Positions 1 to 7,397 of a DNA stretch of 14,142 bases are shown here, in pieces. The translations under genes and the position numbers were made by a program. Under the pieces are notes generated by a model that saw only the letters and a list, made by a program, of their open reading frames with translations, did no database searches and was not told where the DNA came from. Origin of the DNA: Acanthaster planci (Eukaryota; Echinodermata; Asteroidea; Valvatida; Acanthasteridae). The stretch spans positions 3,275 to 17,416 of the forward strand of contig NW_019091636.1 of the NCBI RefSeq assembly GCF_001949145.1, in the 5' to 3' direction. Every line of letters begins with the position of its first letter. Within the stretch, counting starts at the first letter, position 1.

Positions 1-726
1 AATGCAAGAAATCTAATTACAGGCGTACTAACTGCTGTATGTTTCATCAGTTACAGTCATTATCTTCCTGCGTGGATTGAACCCCGAGACATTCACGCTT
101 ATATAAGATATATTCAAACACGTCAAGATTGTAGGAGTCTTTGTCGTGGAATGTCGCCTCAGCAATCTAATTGCTCCATAGAGGCCAACATCACAGTGTC
201 TTGTCGTCCCTAGTGTCTCTTCATTAACGGATTTGTCTAAATCCCGAGTGACGGGAAGACAGATCTACGCGATTGGGCGGTGGCAGATGCGAGCATGAAG
301 TGAAAGCGATATCCTCTTAAAGGGTGACAGCTCTGAATCCATCCTCATATGAGCAGAGACCTCCGTGTACGTGGACCAGGCATAAATGCAAGGCTTGCTG
401 AGCACTCAAAATGACCCATTAGATCGACGTAAGAGCCTTTAGGAGCTATCGACGTGGGCCTGATTCAGAATGAAAGGTTTGAGTAAGATTTATGTCTAAA
501 CTCATGGAAATCTGAAAAGAAGTCTGATATAGAAATTACAACGTCGCGATATAGCATGCCACAAAAAGCTGCCAAATTTTGGAGTTAATGTGGTTATAAA
601 ATTCCGTTTGCCCTGATAGTATGATGTCGCTCTGTTGAACACCTGCGTTATGAGCGATTAGCAGACACATCGAACATTCCACTTAGAACAAAACTGACCT
701 GTGAAGTTCTTGCCATTCCGTCCAGT
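1..726 (+). repeat. 5' flank of receptor gene A, duplicated upstream of gene B
   Basis: This stretch has no supported coding sequence. It is highly similar along its length to 11994-12670, the DNA upstream of the second receptor gene. The match begins at base 1, so the duplicated unit probably starts before the window. The second copy is shorter, chiefly because of two deletions corresponding to about 483-508 and 617-640 here. It probably contains the promoter and 5' UTR of gene A. Similarity alone does not show function, since a recent duplication would look the same. Confidence 0.85.
100..107 (+). promoter_or_regulatory. TATA-like box, candidate core promoter of gene A
   Basis: The sequence TATATAAG is kept unchanged in the second copy at 12092-12099. 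It lies about 620 bases upstream of the ATG, so using it would imply a long 5' UTR or a 5' UTR intron. A second TATA-like string at 596-602 (TTATAAA) is not conserved in the other copy. The call rests only on the motif and its conservation between recent duplicates. Confidence 0.25.
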
Positions 727-2037
727 ATGGAGACTGGTACATCCTGGTTGTTCACGCTACCAACGGAGTCCAGCCACGTCTCGAGTGAAGGTCTTTTCGC
801 GTGGCCCAATGACAGCAAACCGGCAACACTGACAATGGAATCCCTGGATGTGTTTTCTAACACTACCGACATCTTACTTAATGAAAGCATCCTGACCAAA
901 GCCTTGCTCTATACGGAATCCGATCCTGTCCAAGATACGTCCAAGATATCCACGTGGCTAATTGCTTTCGCCGTGATACGTGCAGTTGTTTGGTTCATTA
1001 CATTTTGGGCAAATGTTTTAGTTCTTTACGCGTACGCAACAACAAAGAGACTGCGCACCTATACCAATTATTACATTGTAGGCTTAGCAGTTTCGGACTT
1101 GGTAAGTGGCGGCGTTATGCCTGTATTAGGATTCTTGGAAGACTACAATGCGAACTGGCCTTTCAGTGAGGCCTTCTGCACTTGCATCTATTATATCGAT
1201 CACATTTTCGTGCAAGCAACCTTCACGATGACGCTCGTCATCTGCTACGACCGGTTCCGGGCGACCAACATGCCGCTGAAGCATTTGTCGGAGAAGACGC
1301 TAGGCCACGCATGCTTCCTGATTTTCCTCGGTTACTTCATCCCTTTCCTGCTGTGGACTCCAATGTTCATTATTCTACCGTACGCAGGGGTCATCTCTCG
1401 GGTCCAACCTCCCAGTTGTCACGGCCCATACGCCTTTTATCCGGGGTTGTTGACATTTACGGTTCTCTCTCTATCCTGGGTACCTATGAGCGTGGCGGTT
1501 GTCCTGTACGCTCTAGTCTACTGCGCTATTATTCGCAAAGGTCTTGAAAAAAATCGAGGAAATGCAAAACCGACTGTCTCCGGGGCAAATCACAAGAGAC
1601 ATGCGTTACCCAAAGAACCTTACTCGACGAGTTATCGTTCTGATGCCAAAGTATCCGAACAAGCGAGAGACACAGAAAAGGCCTCCTCTGTGTTGAGTGT
1701 CTCAGCCGTAGTGTCCGAAGGAATGAGCAACCCAGCCTTGGAGGTTTCTCTAGAAAACAGCATTCAAGCGGCAAAGTACCCCGGAACGATTGGGCTAACA
1801 CAAAAGCGGGCTGCGCCTTCAACAGGGCATCGTCACCCCCACGATAGACCGGGACACTCTGCCCACTTTGGACAATCGTCCAAACGGGCGAGTGGTTTGG
1901 CCACGGGCCGAGCCACCCGCACCCTCACCTTTATCTTCACCACCATGATCGTGTCTGCCATGCCGTGGTCGGTTTTTGCCTTGTGGGCAGCAGTGTACCC
2001 AGAGAGCTTACCGCCGTCAATTGATATTATCTTCAAG
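727..2037 (+). CDS. Receptor gene A exon 1: aminergic-like class A GPCR, N-terminus to TM6/ECL3
   Basis: This exon encodes residues 1-437 of a seven-helix plasma-membrane receptor. The extracellular N-terminus has three N-glycosylation sequons (NDS 28, NTT 45, NES 52) and no clear signal peptide. TM1 is about 77-104 (Asn1.50 = N96), TM2 113-137 (D124 in LAVSD), TM3 151-176 and TM4 194-219. TM5 is about 241-270 (P253 = 5.50, Y261 = 5.58) and TM6 399-422. Cys151 (3.25) and Cys231 should form the usual disulphide. Asp158 lies 18 residues before Arg176 of the DRF motif, exactly at 3.32, the amine-binding position. YDRF and the IPFLLWTP segment of TM4 recall histamine H3 and muscarinic receptors. 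ICL3 is long (about 270-398), basic and Ser/Thr-rich. Oddly, position 6.48 is Ala411, not Trp, and 4.50 is Tyr203. The ATG is shared with gene B. The exon ends CAAG|GTGAGT in phase 0. The ligand is unknown. Confidence 0.93.
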
Positions 2038-2072
2038 GTGAGTGTTGTTTTAAGAGCATTCAGTTTCAGTCG

Positions 2073-2111
2073 TCGTTTGTTTGTTTGTTTATTGGGTTTT
2101 TGTTTGTTTGA
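2073..2111 (+). repeat. Interrupted (TTTG)n microsatellite
   Basis: Short runs of TTTG are broken by ATTGGG just inside the intron donor. The same position in gene B (from 14037) holds a far longer tract, so the repeat predates the duplication and changed length afterwards. Confidence 0.85.
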
Positions 2112-2371
2112 CAGTTGAGGGAGATTCCAAATTTATGCTGTTATAGAAGTTGATATCCGTTTTTGCTAAAGCTTGCGTAAAGCATACGCTTTTCACAAGA
2201 CGAGTGCATAGATGAGCATGAGAAATTCAAAATGGTTAGTCATCACTCATCGCCGAGTTCGTTGATAAAATATCATGACAGCAGGCTGTAATTGGGGCCG
2301 AGCTGGATCAGGTGAGGGCGCATTTTTCCTAGCAACTGAGTCACCTGTGTCTGTACATGTAACTTCACTTT

Positions 2372-2464
2372 ATACAGGAAAAAGATAATCGATGACTCGC
2401 GGTGTCGTGTTGCTGGTAGCGACGTTTCCGCTGCTGGTGCTGCTAGCTTTCATCAGGGAACTGA
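2372..2464 (+). repeat. Left inverted terminal repeat (pLTR) of the PLE
   Basis: This 93-bp arm is the reverse complement of 4165-4257 with four mismatches by eye and no length difference. In element orientation it is the 3' end. It contains the C-terminal codons and TAG stop of the last coding segment (stop at 2443-2445) as well as the ribozyme-like motif. Confidence 0.93.
2417..2458 (-). ncRNA. Hammerhead-ribozyme-like motif, degraded copy (element sense)
   Basis: On the minus strand this arm reads CTGATGA, then a short stem-loop, then GAAACGTC, the layout of a hammerhead core with a minimal stem III. Against the right arm, two substitutions break stem II (its first G is A, and its last C before GAAA is G). 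Cleavage by this copy is doubtful. Hammerhead motifs in PLE terminal repeats are established; identification here is by motif only. Confidence 0.45.
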
Positions 2465-2678
2465 AGTCTAGATGCTGCAGAGTCCGCTATATACCGCTGG
2501 ACCGCGTCCTCCGCGTGTCCCCCGCCGTGTATTGCGGACGCAGTACGGGTGACCTCAGCGGGCTTCGCACGCTCCACTCCACGGGCGTGAGCGGGCGTGT
2601 CCTCGGTGTGGCTCCGTTGCGCTCCGGTGCTCCAGTGTTTGTGCTGGCGGATGGTGGGGAGCCAGAACCGGGGAAGGC
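2443..2678 (-). pseudogene. PLE C-terminal tail, frameshifted off the endonuclease
   Basis: A PLE open reading frame usually continues past the endonuclease with an NRD...LP..W.P type segment. The preceding frame reaches INRDSGIAF, and the expected continuation LPRFWLPTIRQ appears in another frame, so there is an indel near 2674-2679. From there about 78 residues run to a TAG at 2443-2445, inside the left terminal repeat and within stem II of the ribozyme-like motif. The tail has no recognisable domain. Continuity is inferred from family resemblance, so the exact indel position is approximate. Confidence 0.7.
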
Positions 2679-3351
2679 GATGCCGCTGTCTCTGTTGATG
2701 TTGTGTCCATTCAGGCGGATGTGTATGGACTCCTTGACGCGTCTTGTGTACCAATGCTGGTCTGGGTCCACGCACTGCACGCCGTCCCAATTGGGGTGGT
2801 GACCAGCTACCGCTGACGACTCCACACGGGAGAGTCTCACGTTGCGCTGGTGCTCCTTGATTCTCTCGCCGATTGGTCTGCCAGTTTCGCCGATGTATAC
2901 CTTGCCACAGTCACCGCGTGGTATCCCGTAGACCACTCCTCCGCGTCTTCCGGGTGGGATGGGATCTTTAGGATGCACGAGTTGGTTCCTCAAGGTGGTG
3001 GATGATCGGAACACGGTGCGGACGCCGTGGTCCTCCAGGATCCTCTTCAGCCGTCCGGAGATACCGTCCACGAAGGGAAGAACGGTGAAAGCCTTGTACT
3101 CTGGTCGCTCCACTTCGGTGCTGGTCTTAGGTCTTGATGATTGCCGGATGAAGGACGCTGGATACCCGTTCGCCGTGAGGGCAGCGGTGACTCGGCGTCT
3201 CTTGGCGGCTGTGTGGTGCGGTCTGGTGACTAGGCGTGAGGCGCAGTCATGTAGGCACTTGTCCACGCCCCTTTTGACGGACACTGGGTGGTGTGAGTCA
3301 AAGGCCAGGTGCTGGTCGGTGTGTGTATTCTTGCGATACACGGTGATGGTC
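2487..3351 (-). pseudogene. PLE thumb/linker and GIY-YIG endonuclease segment
   Basis: This segment starts with the PLE region after the RT palm (VYRKNTHTDQ, AFDSHHP, KRGV). It continues through a linker to the GIY-YIG nuclease: GVVYGIP, then about ten residues later KVYIGETGR, then RIKEHQRNV, and a candidate catalytic Glu in RRVKESIHIR. The conserved Tyr, YIG, Arg and Glu are all present, so this is the best preserved domain. In relatives the nuclease nicks target DNA to prime reverse transcription. A Cys often found after the GIY strand (IPCxxC) is Arg here. It is out of frame with the RT palm (shift near 3352). Past about 2675 the same frame runs on to a stop at 2487, but those residues look like out-of-frame sequence. 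Confidence 0.88.
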
Positions 3352-3828
3352 AGGCTGCTGTGGGTTCCCTGTGGACCATGGTGTCCAGGAATGCGATGCT
3401 GTTGTCTTGCTCATTCTCGATGGTGAACTGCATGCTGGGCTTGAGGCTGTTCAGGTGGTTGAGTAGACGGCTTGCTTGATCCCGTGGTGCAATGACAAAG
3501 GTGTCATCGACGTATCGCTTCCACAGGGTAGGACGGCAGTCAGGTGGGCAACTCTGCAGGGCCTCCTCCTTGAACGATTCCATGGCTGCTCTGTCTGTCT
3601 GTTCGTAGTACGCTCCATCATACAGGAAATACGTAGAACGCAGGACAAACTCTAGCAGGGAGACAATCTCGGCTGGGGAGAGCAATGTCCGGTCAGGCAA
3701 CTCAGGGTCTTCCTCCAGGCGACGAAGGGCCACACAGCAAGCGCTATCTATGGGGACGTTGGTAAACAAAGACACGACGACGAAAGAGATCAACTCCTCA
3801 TGGCTGTCGATGTGCTGCGAAAGCTGTG
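3350..3828 (-). pseudogene. PLE reverse-transcriptase palm, catalytically damaged
   Basis: Palm motifs are clear: motif A region SFVVVSLFTNVP, a motif B remnant YYEQTDRAAM, and motif C KRYVDD (YVDD at 3503-3514) followed by the thumb-like IAFLDTMVHR. Two lesions should abolish activity. The motif A aspartate, normally SFDVVS, is Val (codon at 3779-3781, consistent with GAC to GTC). The GSPxSP...ANxxM core of motif B is missing, so AAM runs straight into ESFKEEAL at 3581. It is out of frame with the upstream fingers segment (shift near 3828) and the downstream endonuclease segment (shift near 3352). Confidence 0.9.
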
Positions 3829-4173
3829 GAGTTGGGCACGGTGTTCGGTGTGTTACCGGTCAGCGGTGACAGGATCCCGTCTAGATGCTTGGAGAGGTTG
3901 CAGGCAAAGGAACTCACGCACGAAACGGTGGGTCTCAAGGGTGTCCCCGGCTTGTGGATATTGGGTAGACTGTACATCCGGGGAGGCTGTTTGCTGTTGG
4001 GGCGTAACTTCCGGTAGGTGGCGTCATCAAGGTCTCCGGATTTGTTAAGGGCGAGAAGCTGGGCTGTGATCTTCCTGCAGAGCCGGTCGGTGGGGTCCTT
4101 AGCCAATTTCCGGTAAGGGCCCGTGGAGATGAGCTTACCCATCCTGTCCCAGTACGTGTGGGCGTCAGTTGCC
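3798..4173 (-). pseudogene. PLE reverse-transcriptase fingers segment, N-terminally truncated
   Basis: The minus-strand frame reads HTYWDRMGKLIS, KLAKDPTDRL, then PRMYSLPNIHKPGTPLRP and LSPLTGNT, the typical PLE fingers region that precedes motif A. The usual upstream ADKG-type block and the rest of the N-terminus are missing. The frame begins directly at the right terminal repeat, which places the truncation there. The frame stops at 3798, and homology resumes in another frame (QHIDSHEELISF), so an indel lies close to 3828. Confidence 0.88.
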
Positions 4174-4257
4174 TGATGAAGGCTAGCAGCACCAGCAGCC
4201 GAAACGTCGCTACCAGCAACACGACTCCGCGAGTCATCGATTATCTTTTTCCTGTAT
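4165..4257 (-). repeat. Right inverted terminal repeat (pLTR) of the PLE
   Basis: This arm is the inverted partner of 2372-2464, about 96% identical (four mismatches in 93). It lies at the 5' side of the element's coding strand and abuts the truncated RT frame. Its plus strand carries the better preserved hammerhead-like motif. Confidence 0.93.
4171..4213 (+). ncRNA. Hammerhead-ribozyme-like motif, better preserved copy (receptor sense)
   Basis: The plus strand shows CTGATGA (4173-4179), one extra A, stem II GGCT (4181-4184) pairing with AGCC (4197-4200), then GAAAC and GTC (4206-4208). The first stem I pairs (G4171-C4210, C4172-G4209) can form. ACGT within GAAACGTC is self-complementary, which would suit a minimal or dimeric stem III as proposed for PLE hammerheads. 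The extra A and short helices make autonomous cleavage uncertain. It lies in the same sense as the receptor transcript. Confidence 0.5.
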
Positions 4258-4537
4258 TTTCATCCTCGACGCCCACACGTGCCATTGATGAGCCGATCCA
4301 TTAAGCCTCGTCCCCATTGTAGGGCCTGCAGAACAAGGGGGAGGGATCATGTCCCCAGTCGAAAAGAGGGGGGGACACCAAACCTCCTGCCCTTCCCCCA
4401 CGCTTACGCACCCAGTGATTGCCCTCTGTCTTTTCTGTTAATAGCACTTTATATGATTGCCTTGAACACCTGTTCCTCCTTAACTGAATGACAGTTGATC
4501 GGTATTATCACGCGCCATAACTGTATTTCATTTTCAG

Positions 4538-4714
4538 GGGTTGGGCTGGATGAGTCATTTGAGCAGCACCTTGAATCCGTTTTGCTACGCCGTCGCCAAC
4601 CCACTTTTCAAGGACGCCTTTCTGCGTATTCTCCGCTGCCGTAAGATTGCAATGCCACACAGCACGGGGAGGTCATCTAATGTGACTAGCCGTAGCTCAA
4701 ACAGAATTAACTAG
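4538..4714 (+). CDS. Receptor gene A exon 2: TM7 and C-terminal tail
   Basis: The exon encodes 58 residues and a TAG stop at 4712-4714, making a 495-residue receptor with exon 1. It opens GLGWMSHLSSTLNPFCY. The NPxxY motif is N450-Y454, and Trp441 sits nine residues before Asn450, at 7.40, where aminergic receptors keep Trp. NPLFKDAFLRIL is a typical amphipathic helix 8, followed by a cysteine pair-like RCRK that could be palmitoylated. The tail is short and Ser-rich (SSNVTSRSSNRIN). The usual Tyr7.43 is His444. The acceptor TTTTCAG and phase 0 fit the exon 1 donor, and no other exon is needed to complete the fold. Confidence 0.9.
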   Translation, partial: GLGWMSHLSSTLNPFCYAVANPLFKDAFLRILRCRKIAMPHSTGRSSNVTSRSSNRIN

Positions 4715-7288
4715 GAATTGTGAATTTATTTTCAGTTACGTAGGACGAATTTTCCCCCCCGAATACTGGTATAAGAATGAGAACCGAATACAGTTCTGGG
4801 TGTAACTTCGTCATCGTGCACAACCAGGGACGTTTACCCATCCGCATAAAGCACTTTTTTTCTGATTTGTGTACACGTTGCCCCACCTTTTCACAAAGTA
4901 ATGTTTTCTGCTTAGCAACCGAAAAATGGTTTGGTTTGGAGTCTCGCCCTTACCCAGGCGCATTATTTTCAATATTTGCTGAGATCATCGGTTGTCACTG
5001 CTGTGCACACTGTCGTTTTATAATGCCCAATAAGTAGGATTCACCGCGCAAGCGGTAAAAAGAGCATCACTTGTACACTGTAAATTTTCTTCACATAGTG
5101 ATTTCATAAAGTAAGCGTTCACGTGAAAGGAACAAAAATGACGCAGCTCTTACACCAATACAATATTGTGTCTGTGCCCAAAACAATCAGGACTTCTTGC
5201 TTCTTAGCAAATTAATTGCTTTCTTCGCGCGATTCATTCTGAGACGTTCAAAGTAAGCAGGCTAGCACAGTAGAGGAACACGAGAATGAAAAGTTGGTCT
5301 AAAAAGTTTGTGTTTTATGTACGGTAATAAAGAAGTAGCAAAAACATGTGTTCACGTTAGTGGTCTCCTGATCAATTAACTATTTTATTCTGTAATTCAC
5401 CCTACCAGGTTTTTATCAAACACAATCGATAGCTTTAAGACAGCAGCACCGAGAAAATATGTCTACTTAAGAAATAGTATGCTAACACACCGCTCTTGCA
5501 TGGTTCTGTCTGACATTCTCTACACATGACACTCTCGGGTCTGGTGATCATGAAGATTTAAAAAGTGTACATTTACCTGATTCCGAGGAAGAGTTTAAGG
5601 TCCAAATTTGTAAATTTCATTATTGACAGTCAAGTTGGTAGTGTTAGCCTGATATAATGATGTTTTCCATCCCTCGGTATGCACGTTAATATTAATGCTG
5701 TGAATGTCACTGGAAAATGTGCATCGAGTAATCTCGAGTTGAAACTAAAGAAAAACAAAAGGACATGTCGGTTTCTAGAATACTGTGAAGTGATAGAATG
5801 TAAACCAATAGAGTGTAGCATTAAAAAGGTAAAATTAGGATATTTGTAACGTCTCCTTGAAAATGATTCATGAGGCTTTTTCTGTAATTTTTGTTCCAGT
5901 TAGAGATAGAAATAGGAAGCTGAACTTTTCGTGTTGATGTACGTGTATCACTTACTTTGGTATGACGAAGGAAATAAACATTATGTAGGTCAGAGATGTG
6001 AAGGGCTCCTTCTGATAACCATGGTGCAAAATTCTTCTACAGGTCTGTTACCCAAGAGTGGCTTTGGTAACTCGTGGCCACTCTTTTTAAAAGATTTTTT
6101 TTTTCAAAATGATCTGTTACATTTTGAATCATGAATTCGAATCAGCCAACCAGTGCCAGAAAGGTGCACAATATTCAACCGAATCTGAGGATCCGGTGGC
6201 AGTAACACAGACTGAGGTGGCAATGATCACCTGATCATATACACGTAGAACCAATCGAAACGATCCTCACGCTGGTGGGGATCAACGCCACAATGATCTC
6301 TGAAATGATGAGCATTCAAGTGGTGATGTCAAGGCAGTATAACACCAGTTTGTTAAAAAAAAAAGAAGCGCAGCCGGTAACTGACCGTTCTCACTCTGAG
6401 TCATATCTCCGTTTACCATCTTTGGGCCGTTATCTGAGGCGTTGTCCCAAAATTTGCGACCGTGTTTCGATAGGCTATAACACACGCGCTCGCACTAGCT
6501 AATGACAAGTGGCTGGAGCCAACCTCTGTACACACACGTGTTACTGCCGGCCTATCCTTTCCCAGCGGGAAAAAAAGGGGTTGTGTTTCATCTAAATGCA
6601 ATATTGATAGTCCTTTGGTACGGAATCACCGCATAGGCTCGCAAGTTTAAGCGCGTTTGATGCAGGGCACGATGAAAAAGGGCAACGAGTTCATTTTCTG
6701 GAATGCGTGGCTTTGCATGAATGCAAGAACCCAGTTGGGAAACTTCGTACGATACTTTCTTTCTTTCGCCTATGAATGTGCTCTTCAACTCAGGGCGGAA
6801 AGCCAATTGATTTTGGACACTTCCTCAATCAGCACTGTACAAACAAATGTCCATTAAGAAAAGGTGTCATTGCGTTAACAACTGTATGCAACTATTTAAA
6901 ATTCAACCACCTCTTTTGAAGTGAACGTGTTTCGTTGTTGAAAGAGCGTTACCACGAGATAAACGTGTTTTGGCTTCATGTTCTTCAAACCCAAAGGTGT
7001 CTTTGTATTTAGATTTATGAGCACGTCAACAAGTCTTTGTTCAAGAAATAGGCACCACAACATGCTAAGCTTTGAAATGTTAACACAACATAATTACCAG
7101 CTGAGTTACATTGTAGAGGAATGAAACGTAAGCCTTGCCTACCCCAAAATGAAAATTAACTTACCACTCAAGTTTATTAGCAAACTCCGTGAAATGTCGA
7201 AACAAGATGAAAAACAAAATTCAAATCTAGAACGACATAAGCAACATTATACCACCCCAAGAATTCTTCTTTAAATCTGTCGGTTTGC
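4715..7288. other. 3' UTR of gene A and AT-rich intergenic DNA
   Basis: After the receptor stop I see no supported gene. The largest open frame (4777-5037, plus, 86 codons) has no recognisable domain and lies where the 3' UTR should be. Short homopolymer A and T runs occur (around 6090-6105 and 6353-6365). No tRNA, rRNA or transposon signature was recognised. Confidence 0.6.
5326..5331 (+). terminator. Candidate poly(A) signal AATAAA for gene A
   Basis: This canonical hexamer lies about 610 bases after the stop codon, a reasonable 3' UTR length. Other AATAAA strings occur further on (near 5970), so the choice is a guess based on proximity. Confidence 0.35.
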
Positions 7289-7289
7289 C

Positions 7290-7397
7290 AATTTGTGTTG
7301 GTTTTTATTCCAGTTGACTGGAAATCCCAATCCTCCTCCCTTCAAACGTTGTGGTTAAATCAGAGCCAGCATGGTGCAGAAAAATCAAGTATAATTG
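7290..7397 (+). repeat. Local repeat family, copy 1
   Basis: This unit of about 105 bp shares TGTGTTGG, TTTTATTCCAGTTGACT, GAAATCCCA, CTTCAA and CCAGCATGGTGCAGA, in the same order, with 7997-8085. It ends in AGTATAATTG, which recurs in the 7894-7984 copies. It has no coding content and is probably a fragment of an uncharacterised dispersed repeat. Confidence 0.75.

Larger units (their letters stand above)
2372..4257 (-). mobile_element. Degenerate Penelope-like element (PLE), antisense in the receptor intron
   Basis: This is a retroelement of about 1.9 kb bounded by 93-bp inverted repeats. Read on the minus strand it holds, in order, a Penelope-type reverse transcriptase and a GIY-YIG endonuclease, the domain order that defines canonical endonuclease-bearing PLEs. 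The ends carry hammerhead-ribozyme-like motifs, also known from PLE terminal repeats. Coding remains span only about 580 codons in four reading-frame segments. The N-terminal part upstream of the RT is missing, so the copy is 5'-truncated or internally deleted. No convincing target-site duplication is visible; only TTCA recurs near both edges. It is more GC-rich than the surrounding intergenic DNA. A non-mobile relic is the likely state. Confidence 0.92.
4154..4280. repeat. 13-bp inverted repeat bracketing the right PLE arm
   Basis: ACGTGTGGGCGTC at 4154-4166 is perfectly complementary in inverted orientation to GACGCCCACACGT at 4268-4280. The inner copy lies in PLE coding sequence (codons for DAHTY); the outer one lies outside the terminal repeat. 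Confidence 0.85.
2038..4537 (+). other. Intron of receptor gene A (phase 0)
   Basis: The donor GTGAGT at 2038 is a perfect consensus site, and the acceptor TTTTCAG ends at 4537 after a T-rich stretch. Both sides are in phase 0, and joining them adds the missing TM7 directly after ECL3. Most of the 2.5 kb is the antisense Penelope-like element. The remaining intron is 2038-2371, with a TTTG repeat near its start, and 4258-4537. The latter has G-rich and C-rich stretches near 4340-4400 but nothing else I recognise. Confidence 0.9.

Noticed and set aside
648-899. Minus-strand frames antisense to the receptor N-termini (also 12538-12753)
   Set aside because: They are shadows of the receptor exons, and their similarity follows from the duplication.
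1182-1547. 121-codon plus-strand frame overlapping TM3-TM5, present in both copies
   Set aside because: It is an out-of-frame shadow of the receptor, kept in both copies only because the DNA is duplicated; no start context or domain supports an overlapping gene.
2038-2118. Gene A reading frame continues 26 codons into the intron, with a hydrophobic tail encoded by the TTTG repeat
   Set aside because: The donor is a perfect consensus, exon 2 supplies a proper TM7 in phase, and the same read-through in gene B stops after five codons.
2392-2802. 136-codon plus-strand open frame starting MTRGVVLLVATF
   Set aside because: It starts in the PLE terminal repeat and runs antisense to the endonuclease tail; a near-identical start occurs in the other arm on the minus strand, so it is a repeat artefact.
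2959-3426. 155-codon plus-strand open frame
   Set aside because: It is antisense to the clear GIY-YIG and RT linker coding sequence and has no domain of its own.
4777-5037. 86-codon plus-strand open frame after gene A
   Set aside because: No recognisable domain, an atypical cysteine-rich composition, and a location in the expected 3' UTR.
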